From Platycnemis pennipes (lineage: Eukaryota > Arthropoda > Insecta > Odonata > Platycnemididae), in assembly GCA_933228895.1 (NCBI GenBank), contig OW121853.1, positions 120,920,133 to 120,984,132 of the forward strand: a stretch of 64,000 bases of DNA, read 5' to 3'. Shown here in pieces: positions 39,801-51,800 of the stretch. Position 1 is the first letter of the stretch, and each line of letters starts with the position of its first letter. Position numbers and translations under genes: made by a program. The notes beneath the pieces were generated by a model. It was not told where the DNA came from. It was given only the letters and a program-made list of their open reading frames with translations, and ran no database searches.

Positions 39801-42800
39801 TCTGAAATAAAAATCCCACTGACCCGACAAAAAATAGAGAGAAGCCAAAGGCATATGCCACTCCAGAATTCAATCGAAATACAACGTAGCAGATTCACAT
39901 GCGCGACAAAGACAGGGGACGTACTTCTGAAAGCCAAAAACCCGCTTCCACGGAACCTCTACGAATATATGAACTTTTGTGCAGCTGTGGACATTCATAT
40001 GTAGGCCAGACATGCAGAGCCCTAAAAATACGCCTCCAAGAGCATCAACGGGCAATTAAAAATAATAATTATTGCATTTCTGCAATAGACGAACACCATC
40101 TCAGCGGCCCCACTCATAATTTAAATTTTGAGGAGACAAAATTAATATCAAAGGAGGTACGCTATTACCCAAGATTAATCAGGGAAGCTATAGAAATTGC
40201 GAAGAGACCGGAGAACGCCAACCGAGAAGACGGTTACACATTGAGTAAAAAGCTTAAACGAATTTTTCAAATTTAATAAATTTCAGCAACAATGGGAGTC
40301 CTCACTCATATAAATAAAGACGAGCAAGGGCTAAAGAATCAGTTCAGTTAACCTGATGAAGCTGGCAGGAGGACCAGCGAAATCTTATTTTTTGCAATTT
40401 TAAACATCGCGGAATAAATCCCGAAAAAATAAACAGTCAACACTACATCCGCGGAAGCCTACGAGCCCATCCAAGGATTGTTGACCAATGATGATGATGA
40501 TAATGATGATGATGATGATAATGATGATGATGATGATGGCGAAATGGGATGCTGCTCGTACGGTGAAATGAAGAGGATGGCTGAAGACGCCTGGAGATCG
40601 TAGCTGCGGCGACAAGGTTCTATGCCTTTAAATAAAAAAAAACCTGAAAGTAGCTTCCACGAATGTGATTTTTAGTTTTCACAATAAGCCGGTTGAGCTT
40701 CTCAACAAAAGCAAAATGCTATTGTGCAGGAAAGTCAGGCAATTCTATTTCCGATATCGATACGACCCTCGGTGGCACTAGAAATCGCCACGGTCGACTA
40801 ACCGACGAGGCCAAACTTGGCGGTCAGGAAATCGCGCCCACAGCGGGTTAAAACCTATCGTTTCCCTGATATTTCCGGGCACACACTCATCTGCTCACGG
40901 AGAGTATCGAATGCCGGAAGCCGGCTTATCGCTTCCGGTGCAGCCCATCTCCCGCCACGGGCGTCAACTCACCCCGCCGATGACACCCTCTGTAAAGTCC
41001 GGGCAATGACGAAAGGACTGGATTTGCAGCAACGCGCCCTCGACGACTTACGGCCCACTTCAAGGCGTTACAAGGGTAAACCTTCACACCTCGCTTTCTT
41101 TATATAAGCGGCAATTCAGGCAACCGTACTAGGATATAACCGAAAATATTTTTTAAAATGTGTCTCCTTTCTATCAAACTCCGATATCGCTACCCCGCAG
41201 CAAATCAGGATTAATGATAAAAATATAGTATGTTAAAAAACAAGGTCATCTCGCGGCTGAATTTAAATCCACCTAGTGAGTCCACCGTTTTGGCGATGGT
41301 GGCTCAACCTCACGATATATAGGTTAGCAGCGAGATAAGCGAGTTTATTCGTCGAAATCGTGGACAAAAAGTGACGGCATTCCTTCACTTATATGAAGAA
41401 GAGCTGCAGCTCTTCTTCATGTGAGTGAAGGTGGAGACCACAGTGAGACACCGGTACAGCGACACTCACTTCACTACTGGCGGGGCAACATTTACTTTAA
41501 CGGCTATAGTACTGTGATGTGGAAGGCAGGGGGAAGCCACCACATTATTATCCCGAGGAGTCGCAGCTACTCCACTATTTTCCTTTTATTAAAGACCCGT
41601 ATGAACAAGTTGTAAAAGATGCAAAAGATAATAATTACGTCAATATGAAGAGGTTGGTCAATGAGAGAATCGAGTGGAGGGCTGCATGAAACCAATTTTA
41701 GGATTTTTGACTGATGATGATGAAACACGGCCATATTGATACCGGTTATTAAACAACAATCTCCATATACAGTATTCTTTACACCAGGCGAACGTCAATA
41801 AATGTATTTAGGTGTTGCCGAAATGTTTTATTTTTATATCAGTACAGCCTCCCGTTTAATCCCTTTTTAATCTGACCCGAATTTGGGAATCCTGAGCCGA
41901 ACGAGAATTGACACGATGCCGTTGACGCTACAATTATAAAATTATACTGAGTGAGAAACTTATTCGTTAATTTTATCGTCTCAGGCTCCTCCAGATTGGA
42001 AGAATCCCAATATATCAGCGTATCTAAAGTAATTTCCGCAGAATAACGTAATAGGTAGCATAACGCGGAAAGGAGGACATATATCAAATACGAGAACTTG
42101 TATCGAGCTTAAAAGTAGTTTCGATCATGTAATCAAAGAGGGGTGCGAGTATAAGGAACGTCTGCTTATGTTATGCATCGAAAAATAATAATGAATATCT
42201 GACTCATTTATCAAGAACGGAATTGTCCACGCAAACTCATATATCTGCAAAATGAATAATCAGAATTCGAGGAGACCGAGCGTGAATCATGGAGTTATTT
42301 TTAAGTATATGACGAGGAAGACATGGCGATGGAAGAAGTAAGGTAAATGACAAAAGACAGAAATGGAAAAGCCCACACGTACTGAATACGTAGATTATTT
42401 TCCGCAAGGATTCCTAAAAACTACCGATATACCACTGTTTTACCTCCTTTCATGTAAAGTTACTTCGCAACTCTCGTTGTTGGAACAAAGACCGCGATGT
42501 AAGCTCCATCCACCCATCAAAATTGAACGAATTCATTTACAATATTCTGATCCATTATTTTACAACGGAACTCTTTGACTTGTACGCTCAAAGCGTTTTC
42601 CTTTAAACAGATTGCATCGAAAAAGCAACGCCGTGGAGTCACGAGTGGTAATAATTGTTTTATAAATGATCAAAATAGAATTTTCTTGGCAAGCACAGTA
42701 ATAATTTGTAAAATAAAATGCTATATTCGAGAGCACTAATTATCACATCCTCATGGTAGCATGGTAGCAACACAACGCGACATTCATGGCATCACTGCCA

Positions 42801-45800
42801 CAACATTTTCTCCACAATCTCGTCTTTTTTTCATGGTTTCCCCAAGCACATTGGTTTATGCCAAAGTAGAATGAGAGCAGGAAAATGAATTTTAGTTGCC
42901 TTAAGGGACTGTGGATATTAATTTTACCTCATTGGTGCGAAAAAAATCTGAATCTGCCAAAATTTTAGGGCTTCTTACTATCGTATTAAATCATTTAGTA
43001 CTCCACCACGGGAGCCGCCGACCGAGAAAATCGGACTGAGAATTTATTACCGGCGCCTAACTCTCCTAACTGAAGATAAATCAGAAGAAAATGAAAGTAA
43101 TGCGACTTTCAAGAACAAAAAAGCAGTTTAACTACAAAAGTAGGAGGTCGGAAGCTAGAACAGGTGGAGCTATTTAGGTAGTGTGTTGGAGGAAAAGGGG
43201 TATAGCAGCATTGAAGTGAGAAGGGGAATCACATTGGTAAAAGACGCTTTTACTCGCAGGCGTGGACTAATGACAGAGGCGTTTAGTAGGTGAAGCCCGA
43301 GTCACACGAACATTTTTCTCATCCCTTTAAAGGGATCATTTAAGCTATAGCTTTCAGGGACCGTTACATTAATAGCCCAAGCTATCATTTCGCCGCTCAC
43401 ACGATCATTTTTACCGTTCCCTCTCGTATCATTTCTGTTCGCGAGATACGGTAAACAACTTCGTAACTATGGATGTTTTACATCGTCGTCGGCTGCTTTT
43501 GGCTTCAGCCAAACGTTTCTTTCAGAACGTGCGCTCTGATTGGCTAAATGGGCGAGGGACGGAAAAAAGGGATATAGCGATCCCTATTATTGCCACTATC
43601 CGTGAAGTGATCAAGTCAGACGATCATTTTTAAGCTATCATTTGAGCTATCCCTGAAAAGGGACGTAAAAAATGATCGTGTGATTCAGGTTTTAGTAAAG
43701 AAAAGACTAGAGAATAAGTTGTTTCATAGCAACGATAGTGGAACGCTCCAGATTAAAATGCAATTAATATTAATCAGTAACGCTCCATATTTTAATAATG
43801 ATTTATTGCATTACATGGGGCGGAAACGTGGGCTTTGCATAAAAAAAGAAGAAAATAGACTTAGGGCTTTTGAGATGTGGGTGTGGAGAAGGACGGAGAA
43901 ATTAAAGTGGGTCGAAAGGTGGACGAAAGATGAAGTGCTAGAATTAGAAGTACAGGAAAGAAACGTATTAGATGAAATTAGGAGATGGCAGAAGTTGTGG
44001 ATGGAAAAGGCAATAAAAGGGGATGGTGTTGTGAAAGACGTGATTGAGGGAAGAACTTTGGGTGAAGAGGGAGAAGGAGAATGGGTAGCTTGGATAGAAT
44101 GATGGGTGGCAGGAGGTATTAGGGGCTGAAGAGGGACATCGTGTGAAATTTTGTGGGTGGAAAGAATTAAACCTACCTAACCTAATTAGACCTACCTTCA
44201 GCGGTGGAATAATAATAATAATAATATTCCTCCGAAATGGGACATCAAAATATTTTCGCACTTTGGTGGAGTGATTGAGGCATACCTTAATTAGTTACAT
44301 TTATGATCTGCAGCAGAATAACAATGAGTGTGACATAAGTAGCTCTGGGTACCAATGATAAGCTGTTTATTTCATCTGATTAGAGCCATCTCCTGCAATA
44401 ACAACCTTGACGTCATTTAACTGATGATGAGGATAATAAGTGATAGTTATATTTCTTCCGGGAAGGCGACCGACAGCAAAGGTGAAAGGTTATTTTCGCC
44501 ATTCAGGATATGCGCGTAGCAGGAGAGAGGAAGGAATTTTCAACAAAGAGTGGAGAGAAACCCGGAGTCGGCATTGGCTTGCTCTTAAAGAAAGACGCAA
44601 AGGAGTCCACCATTTAACGACCCATCCGACGGACAGAGTACTGAACTCGAGTGCTCTCTCCAGAGCCTCCTTGTGTTGACCGGAATTCCTCTAAAAAATA
44701 AGCCTCAGAACATCAGGATGGGAATCCAGTACTCTAACCACCGCACCGACTCCTGAAGATAATAAACAGGAAAAACAATTAACCCGAGCTTTAAAGCGTT
44801 ACGGGAAGGGATATCCTTTTTTCCTCGTACAATTAGGGATATGAATAACGGTAAATATATCCAGTACGAGTGTAGCAATGAATAACATTGGTAGCTGCAT
44901 GCTGGTATAAGGACTTGAGGCTAACCCAACTAACAGCATGTTTTTGCATGTTAGCTTGGCTGTTTTTATCTTTTTTTAAATTGTGTAGTTTAGAACAGTA
45001 TATAAATACTAACCCTTTTTTATGCATGATATGTAGTGCATGTTTGGTGAGAATTCACCCCCTGCCACACACCTTAATGGTGGCTTGCAGGGTATGATGT
45101 AGATATAGATCACTCGCTAACGGTATCCACAGAAACACCGTCCGGCGTTCTTCGCTTCCAGTCCGCGAAGGTGGTCTCCCTGTTTTCTTATCGATGCCGA
45201 TGCAATGCCACGTGAAATCCTCACTGGTTTTATGTAAGACAACCTTAACCATTCTACAGGAAGACTGCCATTGTGGATGAACTGATTAATGGCGGGAGTT
45301 TTGCGGATAGACCCATTTCACCTAGGACACGTTGGCCCAACCCAACACGCGGCATCGAGGCAGGAGGGAGTGGTGAGAGGCTGGGGTCCGGATCGAGGGG
45401 TACTCACCAGTCGGATGTAGTTCCCGAGGCCGATGCAGAGGCCGAAGCGCCCACTGAGAACACTCTTGATTCGCCACGGGACGTTCATTAAGTGCATAGT
45501 CCTCGAGATGTTGAGCACAATCACGGACAGCACCAAAGACAAGGTCACCATGATGAGAGTGATGCTGTAGAAGGTCACTGCACCGTTGGAGGACGGAGAC
45601 AAGAGAGAGAGGGAGAAATTAAGAGGGCATTCATTACACAGCTCCACAAGTGCTCTTTGAAATTACAGCCGCGCGCATGTACTTTGGCATCGCCATGAAC
45701 TGAAACGACGCTTATTTCTGCTCCCCAGCATCCCCAGTTCCTGCTCAAGTGCCCTCCATTCGCACAGATACGGGCGCTGAAAGCTACACTCGACACCTCA

Positions 45801-48800
45801 CGGACGCAGTCTCGGTACAGACGCAAAACTTTTCCCTTCGCTGGACGACCAACGTCCTTACGACAATACTAAATTATGTGATGACAACGAAAAACAGTCA
45901 AGAAACGCCCGCGAGTCACCAAGAAGGTGCCAAGAGTTCATCCGTTGCCTATAAGTAAGTAACTAGGTAAATTAAATTTTTATTGCTTTCAACAAAACAA
46001 TACAAAGTACTTTACAAAATACAAAAGAATAAGAAAAAAGATAAGGATCGAGTTCCAATCCAGGGAGGTCAAAAGCGTCCAGCAGAGTCGGGGTTTAGAT
46101 TTAGCTAAACGATGATACGTAAACGAGAAGAAAATAGGTATAGTCGCCATGCCAAAAGGTCATCTACATGCTGCCGTTTCAAAATGTGCTCGTCCGTTCT
46201 ACTCCAACTCTCAATCCCCGTCATCTCTTTCGCTAAAAATATACACTAATTTTAATGCGTTCCAATAAGATGCGTTTAGTTGTAGCAAAAACTAATTTAA
46301 GCATAAAATGTTTCACTGGTATCATGTTAAATAATAACACACGCATATAGGGACGAAAATACATTTGAAATGCTCTTTTTCCCACTCCCAATCAGATATC
46401 GACATGAAAAATGCTTTTTGCATAACTGTCTCAATTCCACTAACCCTGTTTCCACACCACTTCCATGCATGCTGTATTTGATTTTCGACATCACGTATGA
46501 TGCACAATATAAGCTAGTAATCATTTAATTGAATTTCCTTGCTATGCAGATCCTTGTCCTCGGGTGGCATGCAATGCCGGGTATGGCTGGGGATGATTCA
46601 TCCCCTGTCTCACGTCCTTGGGGTGGTTTAACTTGGTGGAGTTTCGTGAATTCCATAAGAGACATTTGGCCGGCCGAGCCGTTTCCAGGGAATACCACGT
46701 GGAGGTAGTCTCTAATCATTCCCCAAATTTAGCCGAACAAGAAGACTCAGACAGCATTCAGTATTTACTGTATTTACATTTCCCTTCGAAGCAGCCAAGC
46801 ACTCTTCCATATTTTCACTTATCCTTCCACTGATAGCTCGTGAAGTCGTGCGTAATACCTCAGAGGTGTCCATGACAACTCCCTCCTCATTCTCATGACA
46901 GTCTTCACGCGATTTGGAGTTTCCTTGTATTTCTTTCATTTGGATGGCCTGACCAATACTTCAATTCTCCACCTAAAAGGGGCCCCCTCTGATGTTGCGA
47001 AGAACAAAAAATCCACGCTGGAAAGGAAAAATCCACGCAGAAAGTCTCCGGTGCCATACTCCGCACTGATTGTGTGTGTGATGCACTCGGTGATGCTCCA
47101 CGACGAATGAGGAAGACGGGGAATGTAATTACTGTCCGCGCCAAAATCTTGTAGACTCGAGTTTAAACCTAAATAACTCCGAAACCGTTCATCGGATTTT
47201 CACGTTATTTTGCATAGTAATTTAGATTATTTTGTTGTTGACTGAATTCACTGTTAGAATAATTTTTAAAAACAAATTTTGGACCTGTTTCTTACGTTAG
47301 AGTAAAATAAGGGCCCATTTTTTTTAGCCGGCAACGCAGCGCAGAAAAAGCGCAGCGTTGCGGGCGGAGTGTCCTGCTGTGTACTCGGGCTTTTTTCAGG
47401 AAACATAACATTCGATATAAAATTTGGTGAATACTTCAGCTAAATGATAATATCTGATTCGCTTTGGAAATTTAAAAAGGAAGATGACAGTTTTAGTCTC
47501 GTGGCGCAATGGTGCATAGTTGCCGAGAAAAAGTGCGGTTATAAATGGATTAGCATACGAATAAGTACTAAAGTTAAAACTTTGAAACTTCGCAGACGTA
47601 ATAATAGAGATATAATTCACCTTGTGTTAAAAATTTGTTGTAGTCAAACGCTTTGCTTGGAAGTTATTAGAAGTAAAAGTGACTCATGGCGCCGTAGCAC
47701 TAAAAAAATGGGCCCTTTTTTTACTCTAACGTAAGAAACAGGTCCAAAATTTGTTTTTAAAATTTATTCTAACAGTGTAGTCAGTCAACAACAAAATTAT
47801 ATAAATTACTATGTAAATAACGTGAAAATATGATGAACGGTTTCGGAGTTGTTTAGGTTTAAGCTCGAGTCTACAAGATTTTGGCGCGGACAGTAGGGCT
47901 GGTCAACATACCCATGAATAGTGAATTTGATCAAAGCTTTTCACGGGCCCTTAAAAAATTAACAGGGCACGCAAAAGGATTTCTTCTCCGCCTATCTAGC
48001 TCTTTCTATAAGATTTGAGGCCATCTCCAAAAGCCTCAAAAGCTTACCGTGACGTAGTTCGATTGATTTTAGTTTAAAGTCCATAGCCTGTTCACATGAA
48101 GTATCGAGTGTTAGCATTCAGACCCAAGTAATTCCTCTTCGCGGGGTTCTTGCATTTTCTACAGTAAATGGCGTATAACATGAAAAACAAGACGTTTGCA
48201 TATCGGGAAATATCTCAAAGAATAATCAGCAGTCTTCAAAGATGATTTTGGACAAATACTTGGATGAACTTCTTTAAATGATGCCTATCGTAAGCGACCT
48301 TATCGGCGTTCCATCACTAAACCAGGGCTCACTCACAAAGCAACCCCAGACTCTCTTCGTGGAATACGCCAGGCATTTGTTCAGCGAGCGACACAAGCGA
48401 GTTCCAGGGAGCTTGGAAAAACGTTAGATTTAAGACCACCACACCGTTTACCACAGAAATATCTCACGCCGTAAAAACTTTACATTTCATCCTGGGCCTC
48501 GCGGATGAATTATTAAACTATACATTTCGCCTTGCGTACGCCAGTAAGTAGAGTTTTGCGAATCTCGGCATTACAAAGCTCATCCAGGTACATACAACAA
48601 ATTACAATCGAATCCTTACTCGGCTGTCATGAGACCCACAAGTTAAACTATAAGTTACTATCATTTTTTTACATCTCGAGGTTTAAATTGATAGACTGGC
48701 CTCATTCTGGTTCACATTTTCCCTAGCAACTCATGCATAAACTATACTTATATATATTTTCAAACCTCCATTCCTCCATAAATTCAACAGTCTTAGGCAT

Positions 48801-51800
48801 CATATGGTAGAACAGCATTTTAAAATAAAATGCGGTAATAGTACTGTTCACTTGAATTTTGAATGTAAATGATACACATCACGTGTTTCAACGTTCCTTA
48901 GGACGTCATCATCAGGTCTACACAAGTTATGTCTCCAATGGGAATATTTATACATGAGCCAAGGAAAGATGAGGGGGAATTCTTGACCAATGAAGGAGGT
49001 GGTAGTTAGGAAAGGGGGGAGGGGGATACAGCACATACACACCCACACACGTGTCACAAGTCACTTCATATACCCCAGGGCGAAATTTTGAAATCCGCAT
49101 CAATGAACATAAGAAGTGTTTGTCGAACTGTGATACCAAATCCCACCTTGCAAAACATTTGATAGAGGAGTCCCATAGTACAAACTTCGACGTGAAGATT
49201 CTCCATTACGAGAAAAAGGGACGACGCCTGGGACACCTTGGAACAGTGGGAGATCACCAAGAGAAAGAAGAAGAAAATCAAACTTCTTAATTGTGTTGAA
49301 TTGGATGTTCACTCCCCCATTCTATCCTTGTCCACCTGACAACCCAAGCCTCAACCCCCCCCCCCTTCCTTTGCTTATTTCCATACTTCACAACACCCCC
49401 CCCCCCCCCCCCTTAGGACACACACTCAAATCCTCGGGAAGGTCACATGTCTCATAACAACACCCCCCCCCCGCATTCCCCCCCTTTCCTAACTACCATC
49501 TCCTTCATTGGTCAACAATTCCCCCTCCTCTTTCCTTGGCTCATGTATAAATATTCCCATTGGAGACATAACTTGTGTAGACCTGATGATAACGTCCTAA
49601 GGAACGTTGAAACACGTGTTGTGTATCATTTACAATAAAAATTCAAGTGGACAGTACTATTACCGCGTTTTTATCTTACTCCATTCCTCCACTTTCGCCA
49701 TCCCATCTGATATTCAATTTCTATTCCTCTCTCTTTATGGCTAAATTCATTGCCTGAATGGATTTCTGGAATCAGCTGTCCTCAGTTATCTATTCCATTC
49801 GATTAAACTACCTGAACGAGGCACATCTATGTAGGAAAGAAATTGTTTTTTCATTATTTTTTCACCTTTTTTATAAATTCACTCTTGAGGAATTGTACTT
49901 CACTGTACCATCGCGTCTAGAATTAAGAATCGTGAAATAGATATGAGAATGAGAAAAAATAAAATTTAACAATAACGACACATAGAGCAAACGAATAAAT
50001 TCCCTATTCCCTGTTGACCTTATGGCACGGCGACTTTACTGGTGTTCGACCTTATGACCAAGTTTACCTTCACCTTCGAGCTGATTGCAAAATTTCAAGC
50101 CATCACCATATGACTTAATGTCGAAAACAGAAAAACAAAGATGCAATATTGACCTTAGGAGCACCATTTTTGAAATTCGTCGCGAAACTAAGATCCTTGT
50201 AATTCCCTGCATCGTTTGCCGAGGGCTACGCTAACTCGCATGGTGCTTCAATTTTGCCAATTCTCATTTGATCTCATGCACTTTAAAACAGTCAGCCCGC
50301 ACAAACACAGTTTTTTAGCGCATGGTAAACACTTACCGATTAGCTTTCCTCAGTAAATGAGAGAAGCGGAGAAGAATAGATCTCCAATTCAAATAAAACC
50401 GAAATCAAAAATTTGTTTTTGATGTCAGGCGAGAGTTTTGTTAAATGTTCCACTAAGCAAAACATTCACCCCGAGTAACCATGAGCACGACACCCGCAGT
50501 ACTGGTTATTTCCCTAACTTAATTCGCATTTTAAAGGAAAGTTAATGCAATTTTCCACAAGTAAACAATTTTTATTCCGACTAGTTTCGGTGTACTACAC
50601 CATTTTTCAAGACTTGAATAAATAAAATATTATTAAAAAATTATAAAAATTGTTTACTTGTGGAAAAATAAAATTTGTTATAAAAAATAAAAATTGTTTA
50701 CTTGTGGAAAATTGCATTAACTTTCCTTTAATATGGAACGTTTCCACCACATCTCGCCTGAATCGATATTGTTTATTAATTTGCATTATTCGTTGATCAA
50801 CATTTTTTCAAAAAGTCAAGAAGACCCTTGAATAAATTTTTTTTAGTTCATCAGTGATCTCCGCACTAAATGTTGGCATTACTCTAATCTGCATTTGACA
50901 TTAGTGCACAATCGCAAGCAGCACGCTTGGATTTGGTCGTCCGCATGTGGGAGGTGGTTCCCGGTCATCTGGTGACGGTAAGGGCCACATTCACAATCTC
51001 AACTACACTTCCACTGCTTACGTTCTGAAATCCCTACAACGAGTCAAATTCGTTCGCAGATTGACCCAGCGAAGTTGGTATTACCACGCTGTATACCGCT
51101 TCCAAACCATATCGAGGAGAATTTGTACATCTTTTCGAACTCGTAGTAGAGATTGTAAGACTTAAGCATAAGAAGTGAGACTGCAGTTGAGATTCTGAAT
51201 ATCGGTGGACCATATTCAGATTGTTAGTTCTCATTTTTTCGCTTAGGAGTAATAAATACCACCTTTGCAGGTAGAATATGTTCACCAATTCGACTTGTCA
51301 CGGGGATTTTAGGACGTAGGCAGTAGAAGCAAGACTGAAGCAGAGATTCTGAATATGGCCCTAACCCTCCGCAATGCTGTCAAGAGGTCAAAAGCAGGGT
51401 CGGCACTCACCCACAAGGGGTGTGTGGTTGGCCATGGCGGGCAGCATCTGTGAGAAGAAGAGCATGAAGAGGCAGATGATGAGCGCCGTGCAACCTCCCA
51501 GCAGGATCTTCTCGCTGGCGTTGGGGGGCAAGAGAAAGGTCAGCAGGGTCAAAGCCACGATCGCTGCAAAACAAGAGAGAGACGTCAAGGCATTATCACC
51601 ACTCCATTATTGTGATTAGCTTGTGATTAACTTTACAACCCACACAAAGAAACCGAGTAAATGGCGCAACTCAGGATAAATTACTATTGCATGATTGTCA
51701 AGTATATTGGTGCAGGGAAGATTGGCAAGATTTGTAAAGGGACGGTACGACAACCTTATTAGCGTAACCAGTCTATTAAATGAATTAAATTGGGAATCAT

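Larger units (their letters stand above)
39700..40439 (+). mobile_element. Penelope-like element, 5'-truncated, with 52-bp inverted termini
   Basis: The outer ends (39,700-39,751 and 40,388-40,439) are inverted repeats that start TGACTGTTTATTTTTTCGGG and differ at one position. Between them lie a GIY-YIG endonuclease ORF (39,899-40,276) and a hammerhead core (40,353-40,382) placed just before the right terminus. Penelope-like elements typically have the order RT, GIY-YIG, 3' terminus with ribozyme; the reverse transcriptase is missing here. The element is inserted at the 3' end of an RTE copy. Confidence 0.88.
48831..49667 (+). mobile_element. Penelope-like element with about 195-bp inverted pseudo-LTRs
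   Basis: Left arm about 48,831-49,030, right arm about 49,470-49,667, inverted and nearly identical. Landmarks are GCGGTAATAGTACTGT at the outside and GGCTCATGTATAAATATTCC plus a hammerhead core inside. Between them is a decayed GIY-YIG fragment (49,051-49,320) and poly-C runs (about 49,355, 49,396-49,413, 49,463). The RT is missing. Inverted pseudo-LTRs and ribozymes are known in Penelope-like elements. This is a different family from the one at 39,700. Confidence 0.88.

Noticed and set aside
40491..40540. GAT/ATG microsatellite as an independent feature of interest
   Set aside because: It is the ordinary 3' tail of the RTE-like family, seen also at 41,710 and 59,068.
44700..44756. Functional tRNA gene on the minus strand
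   Set aside because: The A-box-like part is good but the B box is poor and no cloverleaf closes; a SINE head is the better reading.
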